From Polytrichum commune (taxonomy: Eukaryota > Streptophyta > Polytrichopsida > Polytrichales > Polytrichaceae), in the NCBI GenBank assembly GCA_950295325.1, contig OX485805.1, forward strand, positions 34,645,501 through 34,709,500: 64,000 nucleotides of DNA, read 5' to 3'. Shown here piece after piece: positions 44,406 to 58,440 of this stretch. Position 1 is the first letter of the stretch; each line of letters begins with the position of its first letter. The notes below the pieces were generated by a model. That model worked only from the letters and a program-made list of their open reading frames with translations. It was not told where the DNA came from and ran no database searches. The translations under genes and the position numbers were made by a program.

Positions 44406-45781
44406 AGAGGGATATGGATTTGTGACTTCTATGTATACTCACTCATTGCAAAGGTGAAAACATAGTGAATTATCTCGCACAAAATATATGATAGTGCAAA
44501 ATTATCTTGCACGAAATTATCTGGTAGTGCGAAATTACCTCGCACATCAGCGAACATATGAGTGGCAAGACGGGTACACCCAGTCGTTATCATTGCTCTA
44601 AAGTGCCTCAAAAATTAGGCCTTGCTGGTGGGAGTCGTCGACTAGCATGACCACTAGCATGTGTGGGGGCCTATTCAACACTTAAAATGTATGAGGCTCA
44701 CATTTAAAACAAAACAAAAAACACACACACACACGCACATGCACATGCACATGTCTACAAGGAGGTTCAAACTTGAGTCTTTGCAAACAAGTGGATGAGA
44801 TTCAAATTGCGTTAACTATGGGCACACTCACTAGAATCGTTGACTCGAACCAAGGTTTGATTGTACTTATAACGCAATATGTCTTCATCCATCTTCCCAA
44901 AAGAGTTACCCACCTCAAAAAGTACCCAAATTCTCAATAGTCCACATCCCAAGTTTGTCCCAGCACAGGGCCCCCGTCTTATTTTGGGCACACTAAATAG
45001 TTTTCACATTAGTTGCAATCAACACCACACATGGTGTTTGTTAGTGGAGGTCACACTATTCATCATGGACTTATAACAATGAACATTAGACTACTTATGG
45101 TGGACAACATGGTGATTTTTTTTGGTAACACCGTTGCTTACTAATATATGTTATTATAGGACACATGATTTGCCATAGATGCAAATAAATGTGGACCAAT
45201 ATAACATAGCCAATATAGTAGGTGGAACTAGCACAAGAAACTCTAGTAATCTACAAGAAGACGATATGTCAACACGTCAACTTTGAAGAGTGTCAACTTT
45301 GAAGAGTGTAAATGGTGTGGCCCATGATAAACATGTCAATTCATGCCACACTTGGATTGTAACACATATAGTATATAGTATATACAAAGCATGTAGTGAG
45401 AAGTTGACAAGGAAGCAAATTGTGAATGAATGATACAACATAAAGAAAGAAGAAGAAAGAGAGGCTAGTGTGTAGGCAAGTGCCTTGTAGGTGCCTTGTT
45501 CTTACCTACCTACTTGGAGCCTCCTCCGTGGAAACCTTTATTGAAATGATGCGTTCAAGTGTTGGTGAATACTTTTGGAGTAAAACAAATGTATTTTGAG
45601 TGGACCCAAGGGGCCTTAGGTGGATCTTTGAGTTTTGAGTCTCTTGACATGATTGGCCAAAATATCCTCCACCCTTGCCTTGGCGTGCCGTGTAGGGTCA
45701 TGGGTGTGACGTGCTCTCTCCATTTCTTGCCAAACTCTAAGGCGGTCGGCCTAGGGTTTGGCCCAAATCAACCCTCCTAAC

Positions 45782-46159
45782 TAGTGTTCAAGATTGAAGT
45801 CTTCAATGCCCTCAAACGTGATTTGGCCCTTCAAAATATACGCCCTTCAAAACACAACTCCGAATTGAAAATGAAGACATCACTTGAAGTCCTCAATACA
45901 ACCTGCCTGGCACAAGAACCAACAAGCGTAGGGCATTGTCACTACAAGAAGTGGAGTTAAATGGTTGATTCTTAATTCTTCACATTATACTAGAAACATG
46001 TACCATGTAATTCATGCACAAGTTTAATATGAGGATTGTATTTCATTTCTATATTCTTGGATTGACGTCTTGGATTTGAACCAACCCTTCAGCTGAAGGG
46101 CTGAAATTTAAGAGCCCTTCAAAATGAAACTCATACGAGGGCTTCAATCTTGAACACTT
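45782..46159. mobile_element. hAT-like MITE with perfect 8 bp target duplication
   Basis: 378 bp flanked by ctcctaac at 45774-45781 and again at 46160-46167. Ends are tagtgttcaagattgaag and the complement of cttcaatcttgaacactt. An 8 bp duplication and TAGTG-like ends are hallmarks of hAT elements. It contains several cccttcaaaa motifs and no transposase. Confidence 0.82.
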
Positions 46160-46167
46160 CTCCTAAC

Positions 46168-46775
46168 GCAAACAATTAAACCTATTGAATCCCCTCAAAG
46201 TGAGTAACCCACTTTGGAGTCGATTCTTCTCCTTGCTATGGGCTAAATATTCACATGTTGGTTCAATTTCACATGTAGGCAATGTTTTCCTCCATGTGAT
46301 TCACATAGTTAATCAATGTATGATCAATAGGAGATTGTTTTTCCTCCGATTCAAGGGCTCCGTTATAAAATTTCCCTATCTCGTATTGAAACCCCCCTAT
46401 GAAAATTTGCAACACCTAATGTGTGATAGTTTTATAATTTGTTTAATAAAAGAAATTAGTGCGGCGATGAGAAGACTTAATATGAAATTTCCCATTATTT
46501 ATGCATCAAAACAAAACATTGGATCAATATTAAGACCCTTACATATTTGGTGTGAATGTTCAATGGAAAACACCATGCTCCTTATACAATGCCCTTCACA
46601 AAGAAGGACAAAACAAACAAACAAACACAAACACGTGCGCACACACACACACACAAATAAATAAGTAAATATTATCTACACTCACAATCATAGTACGAAG
46701 ATGAATATCAAACTCCAACAATGTACAATATATTGAACACTACATATCATATTACCATATAACATTATTTAGACC

Positions 46776-46808
<33 letters not shown>

Positions 46809-49507
46809 CACCAAATGGACAACTTAGACAAGCTAGCATCATAGGTAGATCACTTAGTGCATTTTAAAAACGACGTGCGGCATAATATAGAGAGGATTAA
46901 AATCATTTGAAATAAAAATTATAAAGGAATTCCAAGTAATGAAGGGGCCATTAAATGTAGACAATCCCATTATAAGTAAGTTAGACGGACATAAAACGTG
47001 GGCCATTATTTTTTTGTAAAATTAATATAGGGGCTAAAGATAAGGATCCTAGAAGGTATGTTTAGTATGGTATGTAAATGGGTTTAGGACTCACGGGGAT
47101 GGATGATAATTGGGATTTCCGTCTGTCCAAAAATGGCTTAAAAGGAATATAGAATACAAAAAATTGCAGTGACTTGGACAATATAAGTAATGAAAGGGTG
47201 CAAACAAATGGGCCATTTTTGAAATTTAAGTAATTATAGGGAGGCTTTAATTCAACCCTTGAAGGTAAATAGCCCCAAAACAAAAAACCCCCAGCCGCAC
47301 GTGGTGCACAAAAATGCCTTAGAGTGATCTACCCGTGGCTAGCATATTTGCTTTCATGTAAAGAAGTATCAACATTCATCAACATTGACTTGGCCCATAA
47401 TTCTTATTGTAATGTCTTTTGATTCGTCATCTAGGGGCTCAATTTTCTAATCCCCACATAAATCATGCAAAAGTAATTGAAAGTAATTGAGCGTAACCAA
47501 GCGCAAGGCCTAACCCTAATTTGGTGCCTACTACGGCATCTAGATAATTGTGGCAAGTCTGAGAACTTCATCAAACTAGTTAAACTAACAGTGTCTGTAA
47601 TGTTGCTTAATATTTGGAATTATGCAATGCTATGAATATTTAATGTATATCTCACTTTTTACCAACAAATGTCAAATTTCTTGTTTGGACAGTATAGACA
47701 CTAACATCTTTACTTGGCAAAAAAAACTACTTCAATAGTAGAAAGATATAGCATTGTGTAACTTCAAATAGTAAGTGACATTAAATACAATCTTTAGTGT
47801 GGTGACCATCTAGGTTTAATAATCAACATAATTCAAAGAAAGTCTATGTGATCACTCAAAAAGAACTAGTTCTTACTTTGACATCTTGTTGCTTTTGCAT
47901 CTCAACTTTGGGTTTAAACTTGAAATGACCATCGTTAGGATTTGTAATTGCTTACGTGATGATAGGATTCGCCAATTGAGTACATAGTAATTACCAAACC
48001 TCGTGCAAGTAGCTATGTCACACGGCAACGAAACCTCGTTTAATAGGCACCGAACCTTAAAAGTAGTTGCCAAACCTCTACCGTAGCCACCGAACAGTGT
48101 TTAATGGTTGCCATACCTAACTAGTAGCCATTGTACCTCAATTAGTAGCTACCTTTACCTCATTAATTTCCGTGTCAACGCTAACGCACATTTCCGTGTC
48201 AAAACCGTGACACAATTGGGAACCTTGTCATGTGGAGGCATTAGAATACCCTGCGTTTCCTACTAGTGCTTGCTGGTAGGGGTTGTTCGTTGGTGGCCTG
48301 CACCAATAAGTGTGGGTGGGCTATTGCTCAGTGGCATTGTTGCACTCACTTGTTTGTGGCTTAAGGATTAAAAATAATTGTCACCAAAAGGAAGGCGTTA
48401 TTTTGAGGCCTCAATACCTTAAGGTAGACAAGGCTAATTTGGTTAGCTTCCTTTATTGAGCACCTATTTTTGGTTCTTAATTGGCGATATAGTTGCTTTA
48501 ATACGGTGGGTGAGTAACACATGGTGATTTAACCGCCGAATTGATGATATTGGTTAGTCATCTTTGCAAAAGTCAAACTACACCTTGCATTCCTCATAAT
48601 GAGGAGTGCTATCCACTGAGTTATGACACGCTTGAGGTGGACAAATTAACAAGTGGCTACTTGGGCAAATTAGGAGGCGGTATGTGGCTGTGAGGTGCTA
48701 ACCAACTTCTATTGTAGCTAATCTATAATGAATAAACAATCTGGCAACATTTTATCTTACTTGTGACCACTTTAGAGACATGACACAACCAATGTTGGCA
48801 TTCAACTTAGTTTCCATTGGCAAATGACCCATGTAGAATCTACTGTTGATGTTGTATACTTACACAACATTGTATGATAAAAGAGTTCCCAACTATTACA
48901 CCACATTGGGAAGTAGAGAATCTTTGATTTTGATGCCTACATCAACACCTTCCTCAACTCTGATTTCAAGTTCTTTGGTCTTGATTCGCAATTGCTAATA
49001 TACTCAAGCTTCTAATGCTCTAATCCATTGGCTAGATGATTCCATAGAGTTGGAGGTGTCCACATTAGCCTCATCTACCTTACTAGCCAACCTAAATCCG
49101 GACTTTTCAAGTGAATATGTAAAGTGGTCCATTGGTTGAGTGTTGGACCAATTGGTTTAGATTCTGTTATGAATAGGTGGAGAAAATTGATACTCAATGA
49201 ATAACTTATATTATTTAAAAGGTCCAAAAGTGTCAAAAGCCCAAAATCCTTCGGTTTCAAGTTGAGCCATTTGTGCCGATTGCACTTCAACTCCGGCTAA
49301 AAGATAGCCCTTTGAAGAGTGCTTTTGGAAATATTATTATGAGTTCCCAAAATACACACAACTTGAAACTTTGTACCATGCCCACACTAGGGCCAGTCGC
49401 TGGTCATGGGCAGTAGGAGGAGTCCCTCTTGATAAGGGAAAGTGCATAACTATCAAAAAAATTACTGCTACCGGTAAGAATTTCTCGTTCTACTCATAAT
49501 AACCTCA
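46168..49507. other. Gene-free region with microsatellites
   Basis: (CA)n at about 46640-46656 and (TA)n at 46779-46802, plus an eroded MITE at 47.6-47.8 kb. A 159-codon plus-strand frame (46185-46664) runs into the CA repeat and has no recognisable domain, so I do not call it. Confidence 0.4.
47588..47805. mobile_element. CTACAC-type MITE, eroded copy
   Basis: Contains ttaatatttggaattatgca, ttcttgtttggacagtatag and caaatagtaagtgacattaa in the order seen in the 28.1-28.8 kb units. Outer ends are poorly preserved. Confidence 0.55.
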
Positions 49508-49819
49508 CTACATTAAAAATAATATTTAGTGTTTTGATACATTAAATACGGACGCATACATTAAAATGTCAATAACACTATGAAAGTAAGTAGCAATAAC
49601 TGTAAACTCAAACACTAAACACCAACTATGGTAATATGTGGAAGTTACATGTTTGAATTCAATGTTAGTAAGGATAAGAAATCCATGCTTCACATGAAAG
49701 GAGATGGCAGTAGGGAAGGTAGCAGCACATTTATGTCTAACAGTGATTGCCAAGGAATTGAGAATTAGTGTTCGAACAGTGTAGGGTGGTAACAACATTA
49801 AATATCCTTTTTAGTGTAG
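49508..49819. mobile_element. CTACA-type MITE, 312 bp
   Basis: Left end ctacattaaaaataatattt and the complement of right end aaatatcctttttagtgtag are inverted. No gene inside. Confidence 0.65.
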
Positions 49820-52238
49820 ATGTCATGTACTGCAACGTCGTCCAATGCATACAAGACAAGACCTCCTATCAAGATGGGAACTCTCCCAATGATATGGGCC
49901 AATCCATGGTCCGTGTGTGGACATTACTTGTTGTCCTCCCCCCAACCACTAAAGAAAAGGGAAGCTTCACCTTGTAGTTCCCATAAAGACAAAATATTAG
50001 GCGACTGAAAAGCGGAGTTGCACAAGGCATTAAGTTCGTTGCAGGTTTGATGACATGGTGGCCTCCTTGCCATCCTTTTGGGGTAAGAATTGGATGAAAA
50101 AGAATATGAGTGGAATGGAGATTCCAAGATATTTGCTACCTTTCCAACTGGAAGTGTGAAGTAGCTATGGATGTAACTATGTAAGTTTGAGGTTCAAGAG
50201 CATACTAGGGGCCTCGGCTTGAAGTGAAGAACATCAAATCGAATAACGTTTCTCGAGGTTTAGGGAAACTAAAGTAGGGTCCCTTCAAGACCCAACAAAC
50301 TCCCAAACCAATCGATCCTATTTGTTAAGCGGGGAAATTGGACCCAAGAAGTTTATGTTGAGGGTCCAAAGTGAAGTTCATGCACCAAAAACATCATGGG
50401 AACTTCATCACAAATTTTTCATGTCACCTTTTTTTTCTTTTCCAATCCAATATTCTGATTATCATTCAAAAACTTCTATAATATCATCTCAAAATGATTA
50501 TGTTTTGCAAATAAAAATAAACTCAATCAAGCAAAGAAGGAGCCATAAGGCTGCAGTTCGACAAAGCAAAAGAGGGAGCTAGAGAGTTGAGGGAGGGAGG
50601 TCATTTGGACCAAGCTCAAAACTTCATAATCTTGGGGTTTCTTGGGGTTTTTTTCCCTCGCTCCCCATAGCCACGCGGACGTGAGGAGTAGGTGGTGAAC
50701 GGACTTCGGAAGTCCATGTATGAGAACACTGACATTATTTTGATTTTGTTATTTATTTTATTTTCTTGGGTTGTCCTGGGTTACCAACAATAGTCATGGG
50801 GTTTATTTGGGGCATGTGAGAGTATTATGCCGAAATAAAACTACAGTGAACACAATTCATCTCAAACCCATGGTTTGAATCTAGTGTATGGGTACTTTAC
50901 GGATAACTTTAACGTCACAATTAAGTATAGAATCTATATCACCGCTCGACATGGAGATCCTATATGTTTAAAGAATGGACAAGTGAAATTCACACAAGAT
51001 TTAGATTCAATTTGAAGAATGGTGCTCAAAGTTGTTGTTGAAGTTCAAAGGACGAAGGCTTGGCTAGGAAGGCAAAGTTAATGCATGTTGTTCTTGTCCA
51101 TTGTAAGCATAAACTATATGTAGCAATTTGTGCAACATCTTGAATCAATTTTGTCCCAAAGATGACATTCAACTCCAATATGAAATATGGGAGAGACACA
51201 TGTGACATGGTCAGAGCTTGCGGCTTTGATTTAGTTGAAGCGTCCCTCATTCATTTGCAACCCAAAGAGTTGGTGTCGTCTCTTTGACCTTGTCACCATG
51301 TCACTACACTTTGACCCAACTTGAACTAGTTGCCCCAACATGAAAATCTCAATTGGTGGAGTTTCTCAAATTCTCTCTTCATCAAGTCAATATATACTTT
51401 TGGTTTTCACATACAAATGCCATATACAAAAACATGTTGATGCTCATTGGGTTCAAATGTCCACAATGTAAACTTTAGTTAAAAACCTTCAATTTAACTA
51501 GATTGTAGCTTGGACCAAGAAAGGGTAAACTTAAGATATGTGGACCCTATTGTGATCACTCTCAAGCAAACAACTTAAATTTGTGTGGTACAAGAAAAAC
51601 CTTGTATTTGTGTGTGCGTGTGTAAAATAGGCACACTAACTTACCATTATGACAAGGGACCTGCCCACAAAGGCAACTAAGTTAGGGTGAGTTTCCATGT
51701 AGGCCGCTCACCCATCATATTCTAGTATGAATAAGGACAAACCTGACCAAATGTAGAGGGAATTTAGTGGGGTAGTGTTCATATGTCCAACTAGCTACTC
51801 CTATCTTCTTAAATTTGGGCCCACCTACTAACCTCCTCCTCCTTTTAAAACCGGTCTTCAAAACCTTCGGTGACCAACAATTGTAAGTTGAATTTTTTTT
51901 AGTGAATGCATGAAAGTCTAGTGGCCCGTGTTCACAACCCTCCACATTCTAGCGAAATGCCAAAATGTGGTTGGATGGCAGCTTGCGCTTAAGTACATGC
52001 GAACACCTCCGACCCACTATTTTCTAGAATATGGTGGGCAAACGGCCTACATGGAAACTCACCCTTACATTACTATGGCTAGGTAGGTGGTTGACTTGAG
52101 GTTGCTTGTGGTGTGAAAATTGCAACCTTAGATTCTATGGGCAACCAATGGGAACCGGGAATGTGGAAGGTTGTGTGTGGTTCAAGACTTGTAAGGTGTA
52201 CCAAAGCGCAAGAGCTCCCGTTTCAAACACATCTTCCA
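49820..52238. other. Gene-free region
   Basis: Short frames only. 51660-51715 and 52010-52065 hold an inverted pair (gggtgagtttccatgtaggc and its complement gcctacatggaaactcaccc), which may mark a further ~400 bp foldback element spanning about 51685-52067. Confidence 0.45.
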
Positions 52239-52993
52239 TTGCACCGCTTATGGTATTTAGTGTCACATACGTAATTGTGTCACTTACCCTATTTTGAGGC
52301 GTTTGCTAGGTTCCCATGATGATTAGCAACGTCATCGTAAGTGTCACTTCATGATACTTGGTGTTCAAGTGCGCTTATTCATATATTGGCATGAGTATTT
52401 TTTATACATTAAATATGCCAATTAGTGAGGGTGGTGCTAATCAAGTCACATGCATAATCCAACCAAATCTCAAAGTTACCAAGGATTGATTTTTTTTACT
52501 AAGTGACATTGAATTCATGAATACATGCTCATTTACCATACATTTAAAGAAAATCAATGTGTGCCACATGCTTGCCAAGTGCCAGGATGAACAAAGCTTT
52601 CTAGATCTTTTTGTGGCACTAATTTCATAGCATAAATGAATTTAGTGTCACACATTCACTAATTATATATTTAGTGTAGTGTCATGAGGTGCATGCCTAT
52701 GTTGCACAATGGTCTACAAGTTGACTAAAGTGTACACAAATGACACTTGTCATTAGTATGCTCAAAAATATCATCCCCTTGCATACTTAAACACAAGACT
52801 AGTATCATCTAATGTATCCCAATGTGCTACTCTAAATGTCATAATGTAGATATTTTTCACTTAAAGAAGTTACTTATGTTGATGAATGATATCATATTGG
52901 CAATTAGTGGGCATGACACTTTGAGACCTCAAGGCATCTAGTTTAGGCCCTCCACAAATAGTGTATGTGACACAAAATACCATAAATGGTGTA
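52239..52993. mobile_element. CTACACC-type element, 755 bp (family C)
   Basis: Starts gcaccgcttatggtatttag and ends aaataccataaatggtgtac. Shares about 300 bp of its right part with 6765-7237; the extra left-inner part is not recognised. Confidence 0.65.
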
Positions 52994-53896
52994 CTTAACT
53001 TACGTGTGGGTGTTGTTTTGTTCATTTTTCATGTTCTCCAACTTTTATTGATTAGATTTACACAACGAACTTTTGTTGAATTAGCGAATCTACAATATAT
53101 GAAGCATCAATCAAATTCCAATTGAAAATGAGACCTTCCTTAATTTAGAAATGGTTATTGTAAGTGCAATGTTTGTTGTTGATCCCTTAACTTAATCCAT
53201 GGATTCTCTCAAACATGTTCAATATTGAGTGTGGAGTCTACATAGTCCACTCCCTTTTAGACTTGTGTTTTGATGGTGTTTATTCTTTGATTCTCACCAA
53301 ACCACACACCCATCAAACATAGGTGTCCAATTAAGAAAAGTAACTAAATAACACCTGCATAGATTAAAATAAGTAACTTATAATCGTAGGTCCTAATATT
53401 GGAAGTTTCCAAGAACAATAAATTTTTAGTTGAATTTAAAAAATGATTTATTAAGTTATTGGACTTATTATGGACATTTTGAACAATTTTGGCATGTATG
53501 TAAAAATTACTACAATAAAGAAAAAAAAACTAAGTTTGAATTCAAGGTGAGTATCTTATGAACTCTTAAACTAAGATTCAAAGATCTTTGATGTTTTGCA
53601 TTCAGATACCATTTCCAATTAGACTTGGATATGTGTGTGTGTGTGTGTCCACCATAGGTCATGGTCCATGAAAAGTGCACTCACCTTATCAGTGACATTT
53701 GTAAGTAAATCTAAAATACATCCACACGAATGATTAGAAAACACATTAAAACATAAACAATCAAGACTTAAGAGAAAACAATGAAGAGTTTTTTTTGAGA
53801 TGTGAACACTTCATAAGCTAATAAAGATATTCATGCATATACATATGGTCAAGAGTTTAGAGAAAATAGATCTATAATTCTAGTAGTTTATGTTTG

Positions 53897-54120
53897 CTAC
53901 ACTGCTTATCCCAATTAGTGCGTGATATTGTTTGAGTTACATAGTGCCTATAACTATTTAATGAGAATGTAATATTTTACCAAGCAAAGTCATCTATGTT
54001 CTATAATGTCCGAACAACCTATTGAAATATTGTTAGTAAGAAATTATACTCGTGAGTAAGATGTTATTGCACTCCATAACTCCAAATAGTAACACACACT
54101 AATTGGGATCATCAGTGTAG
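53897..54120. mobile_element. CTACACTG-type MITE, 224 bp
   Basis: Left end ctacactgcttatcccaatt with gtgcg inward, and right end aattgggatcatcagtgtag, are inverted copies; the inner halves carry gtccgaacaacctattg and ccataactccaaatagtaa. Related to the element at 14431-14750. Confidence 0.75.
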
Positions 54121-55468
54121 TAAACACTTGGTTTTGAGCAAATTATGATCTTTTGGGGATCATTTACTTGCAATTGGAACATTTTAATTATTGTTCTAGG
54201 GGGGCCACACAAGTCATTTGAAACGAGATATTATGGCCTGGGCTCGTGGGTGTAGGGGCTTATCATAAATTATACTTTTTTAAAATTATTGTTAATAAAT
54301 AAATAACTAAATAAATATTCATGTTACTTCTTAATTTGTGAGCTTTGCATCCATGGCTCCAATTGAATGGAGGGTTTTTGTCCCTACACCGCTTTATTGG
54401 TGACAGGCTTTTATCTTTGTGAGCCTTTGATAAATTGACACTAAAAGGTACATGTGTTGTGGTGTTAAGGTAGGAGCACCTTAAATTGAGAGATCAAGGT
54501 ATTTGGCATACATCTGGCAGCCGTATGAACTAAGTAGAATTTATATCTTGGTAGGAAAAAGAAGACCAAGTATATTGCAAGTCATGCCCCTAATGTTGAA
54601 ATGAACACAAATTTTTGAAGTGAATTTTGTGTTGGTGTCCAAAACCGTGAGGCGACCTAATGTTCACATGGTGTACATTCCCAAAACCAACATGTACTTA
54701 TTAGGCAAGATTTCAAGGGTGTTGGTTTTGGGTGTTGTCTTGGTTTAAGGTGCTCCTACCTTAGAGTTGAAATATAGATTCATCACATTTCTCATTGTTT
54801 CGATGAGAAACTCGATAACATGCTTGCTTAACTTACATAAGCCATAGATTGGTGAGACTTGACAAGTTTAAAAATGGTAAATTGTCTCTTCAGATATGAA
54901 CACCTCATGGGGTATAGATTCTCTTACGATCGAGAATTTAAATGGTGATAGACAATTTTAACAGTTACTTTTGGCATTGCAAAAGGCCTATGCCACAATC
55001 AACTTCGGAGAGTTATTTGTGCTTCAATCAAAGTTGGATTTGTATAAAATTCTCAGTGGCTACTCCAACATTTGCGAGGCTGGGGAATTTTCGGGTTTTT
55101 TCTCAAAAAAGAACACCAAGGTGAAGTCCACAAAATTTCGCTGAAAACAGTGTGCATATCTTATCCTATATTGAAAGATTTGGAAGCAAGGGGACCAACG
55201 ACAGAAATATCCTCTGCAAAGCACACTGCATCGCTGATGTATCAAAGCTCTAGGTATATGACATCCTAACTGCTGCACTTGTAAATATCAAGTGCAATCT
55301 TAGGGTACCATTAAAAGAGTTTTGGACTCCTGGCCCAGTTTGTGCATGTGGAAAAGGACATGACTGGACAAAATAAGTATTGCCTTAGTTTGAGGTATTT
55401 TTCATGCTTCACATCAAACCTTCAACGTGATCACTCCAAAGAGTGCAAAATGTCATCTTCATCAGTGC
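54121..55468. other. Gene-free region
   Basis: No gene seen. ggtgctcctacctta (54758-54772) and taaggtaggagcacctta (54468-54485) are inverted, with accaacatgtacttatt between, marking a possible ~305 bp foldback at 54468-54772. Confidence 0.4.
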
Positions 55469-55647
55469 CCGGGAAGTTTTTGGGCATAGTCGGTCAAGAT
55501 CCTAGTGATTCTAAATCCAATCGGTTACATGTTGACATCTTCCGGTTTTGCTATTATTCAATTTGAGGTGTATTCCATAGATTCCTTTAAAATGATCGGT
55601 ATTTTTCTTTAAGTCTCCAACTTCAACTGCTTATTTCTCAAACTTAA

Positions 55648-56772
55648 CTACACTAAATAGGTAGATTAGTGTTGGAAACACTAATAGTCGACGAAAACGC
55701 TAAATGTAAATTGTCTCTATAGTGTTAGAACACTAAATGTCAACTCTAACACTATTTATACCAAGTAGTAACTTTAAATATTTACATGAGCGCATTTAGT
55801 GTTAGATGATATTTTGTAAATCTTCAAATGAAGAATTGAAGGAAGAAGAATGGGGCCATTCACGGTTGGGGTACTACTTTTGGGACAAAGGACTTAAGGA
55901 CTTTGTCGCATTGATCTTGGTTTTTATCATGATTTACTATTATTTGATCAATAAATTTTACATAAATAAGTAGATAGTTCATAAGCTTTATCAAGAAAGA
56001 TTTTTATTATTATTTAATAATCACCCTAAATCCTAAACCCTAAACCCTAGGCCACATCAGGGGCATTTTTTTGCTATTTAGGTGTGCATTGGTGGTCAAT
56101 TATTTCATGTTATGTATCTTGGTACCTTGGTAAAAGTGTCATGTGTCCATTCATATAAATTTTTTTGTCCAATTCTAATACTAAATGTTCCTTTTACGTG
56201 TGGCCGTGAGTATATGTATATTTGGACATGTTTGGTGCTACATGTAAAGTTGGGCAATTGCTATTCAATACATATTTGGTTCTATTGGTACACACTTGAA
56301 CGATGAGTGTGAGGAAAATTTTTGGAATCGTTTCGATTGATTCTTGTTGTCCTTTTCATTCCTTGATCCTAAGGTGAACAATTAAGACAACACTCCTGAA
56401 TGTCCTTTAAGGAATCAAAAGGATATCTTAGATGACCCTATTCCTTCTAAATTAACTTTGTCAGTGTACTCGATATGGAGTATGAAATGTAGGTATGATC
56501 CAAAATATGCTTCACAATACAAATCTAAGCATACCAAGCATGTGAAATTATCCAAAAAAGTCCGTTTTCCATTAGACGGCCAAAAGTAGTACCCCAACCG
56601 TGAATGGCCCCGAATATGAGAACCTCATAAAAGGTATAATTTGTTCAAACCCTATTCAAACACTAATTGTAATATTAGTTGAAAATTAGTGTTTTAGGTA
56701 ACTATTGCATCTAACACTAATCTTCATCTAACACTAATCTTCATCTAACACTAATCTACCTATTTAGTGTAG
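55648..56772. mobile_element. 1.1 kb foldback element with CTACACTAAATAGG ends
   Basis: Inverted ends ctacactaaataggtagatt and the complement of aatctacctatttagtgtag. A second, internal inverted pair lies around gggccattcacggttggggt (about 55853) and accccaaccgtgaatggccc (about 56591). It also contains three tandem tctaacactaatcttca-type units near the right end and a telomere-like stretch. It interrupts a family E repeat (55469-55647 and 56773-56800). No transposase frame seen. Confidence 0.75.
56024..56050 (+). repeat. Telomere-like CCCTAAA units inside the foldback element
   Basis: About three and a half units of the plant telomere complement (CCCTAAA, the first one varied). Too short to be a telomere relic on its own; it may be a seeding or repair scar. 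Confidence 0.6.
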
Positions 56773-57689
56773 TTCATATGTAACTAACCGCCGGTTTTTC
56801 CTGAACACAAATCTTCATCATACAATTCCTAGGATGCTACATGTAGCAGTGATTAAAAGCTCTTAAGAATGTATGACCATGGCTTGGCTTGACCAATGCG
56901 TTTGGTAACGGACATGTCTGTATAAATGCCTTGCTATCAACTATAGTACACATTCAATACCGACCTTGCCACTATCACGGTTCAATAGGTTGGGCGCCTA
57001 CCAGAGTCCTTAGCAAGGCTCCTTGCAATTTTGACCTAGTCCATCATAGTTATTTATTGAAACCAAGAACCCTCCTCGGTCTTTTGAAGGTTGTCTTTTC
57101 AGATTTTAGGTACAAATAATAAACTACTCCATATCTTTGGTCGCACCATTCCAACTTAATTTTTCTAAGTCACCTCTTCCGTGTTTTAATTTTGTCCCCA
57201 GAAGAGCATATTCTTTGTTATTTTTGGACAAATGATTTGTCCAAATATACTTAAATGCCAATTAACCCACTTTATACTCGGGGTTGGATTGAGGGCCAGT
57301 CTGAACTCTAAGAATTTCAACCAATAAGATCGCTCTGTTTCATCAAATTTGTGACAAGAGCTTTATACTAGGGTTGGGCCGAAACATTTACTCAATTGGT
57401 GGTGTCCTTGGTTGCAAGAATCTGGTGCCAAATCTTCTAACTAGCTTGAAAGAATCGGGACAGAGGTTTTCCTCGGCACAAACTCTCAACATGGGCCAAA
57501 TTGGGCTCATGTGTTGGATGGTGAACATCTCTACTGTTGATTCATGGAAGGTTAATTCTGTACTAAAATATCCTCTCAAGAACATCGGGACCTAAAATTA
57601 GGCCTCATCAGGTTGGGACCAAAAAAAGTTGATAAAGCTAGGTTAGATTGACAATCAGGCCAACCCTAGCCCGTGTATAAAGTCACCCT

Positions 57690-58440
57690 TATGGACTCAA
57701 GATTGGAACCAAGCTTGAAGTTTGGTGTCTCAAATTGCTTAGAAAATTAGAATATTCTCTTGAGTGGATACTACGTACCAAGAATTGATGGGGAAATATC
57801 ACCACATTAATGCCACTTCATTCTTTCATTCTTGGAATTGGACCATGTGGAAGCTCCTTGGGTCCTTCTTTTGGCTCTCAATCTATAAGATTGCTCAATT
57901 TTAGAGTTTCAATTATGGAATTGGACCTAAGTTTAATCCACCCTTAGGATGAATTTACATTAAGGATTGGGTCTAAAAAACACGGGGTTCGAAACACCCT
58001 TTAATGGATCATCGTGTCGGACTCAAGATTAAATGCAAATTGAAGATTGGTTTCTTAAAGTAAGATGAGTAGTTTCTTGAGTGGGGATTGTTGAGATTTG
58101 GCACAAGAGTGAAGGCACATTAGCACGACTTCAATCTTTCATGCTTGGACTCAGACCCTAGTGGAAACTCCTTGGGGACACAAATTTTGCTCTCAACCAA
58201 TAGAATTGCTAAGTTTAAGATTTTTTTTGCTCTTGAACCCTAATGTAAAGACACCCTTAAGGCAGTTTTACATTAGGGTCTAGGTCTAGGTCAAGAATGC
58301 CACATTAGTGCGACTTCAGTCCTTCATACTTAGACTTAGACCCTAGTGAAAAATCTTTGGGTTCAAAACCAATAGGATTGCTCAATAGAGTTATGTGTTT
58401 AGCCCTTCAAAGAGGGACAAGAGCTTGGGTTTGATCCTTC
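57690..58440. repeat. Degenerate tandem units downstream of the TPR-CHAT gene
   Basis: Phrases cttcattctttcattcttgg (57816), cttcaatctttcatgcttgg (58130) and cttcagtccttcatacttag (58314), and ggactcaagatt (57693 and 58018), mark three related units of about 180-315 bp. Confidence 0.65.

Noticed and set aside
46185..46664. 159-codon plus-strand frame
   Set aside because: No recognisable domain, A+T-rich random-like composition, and it ends by running through a CA microsatellite.
56024..56050. Interstitial telomere
   Set aside because: Only about three and a half units, inside a foldback element; too short to indicate a chromosome fusion.
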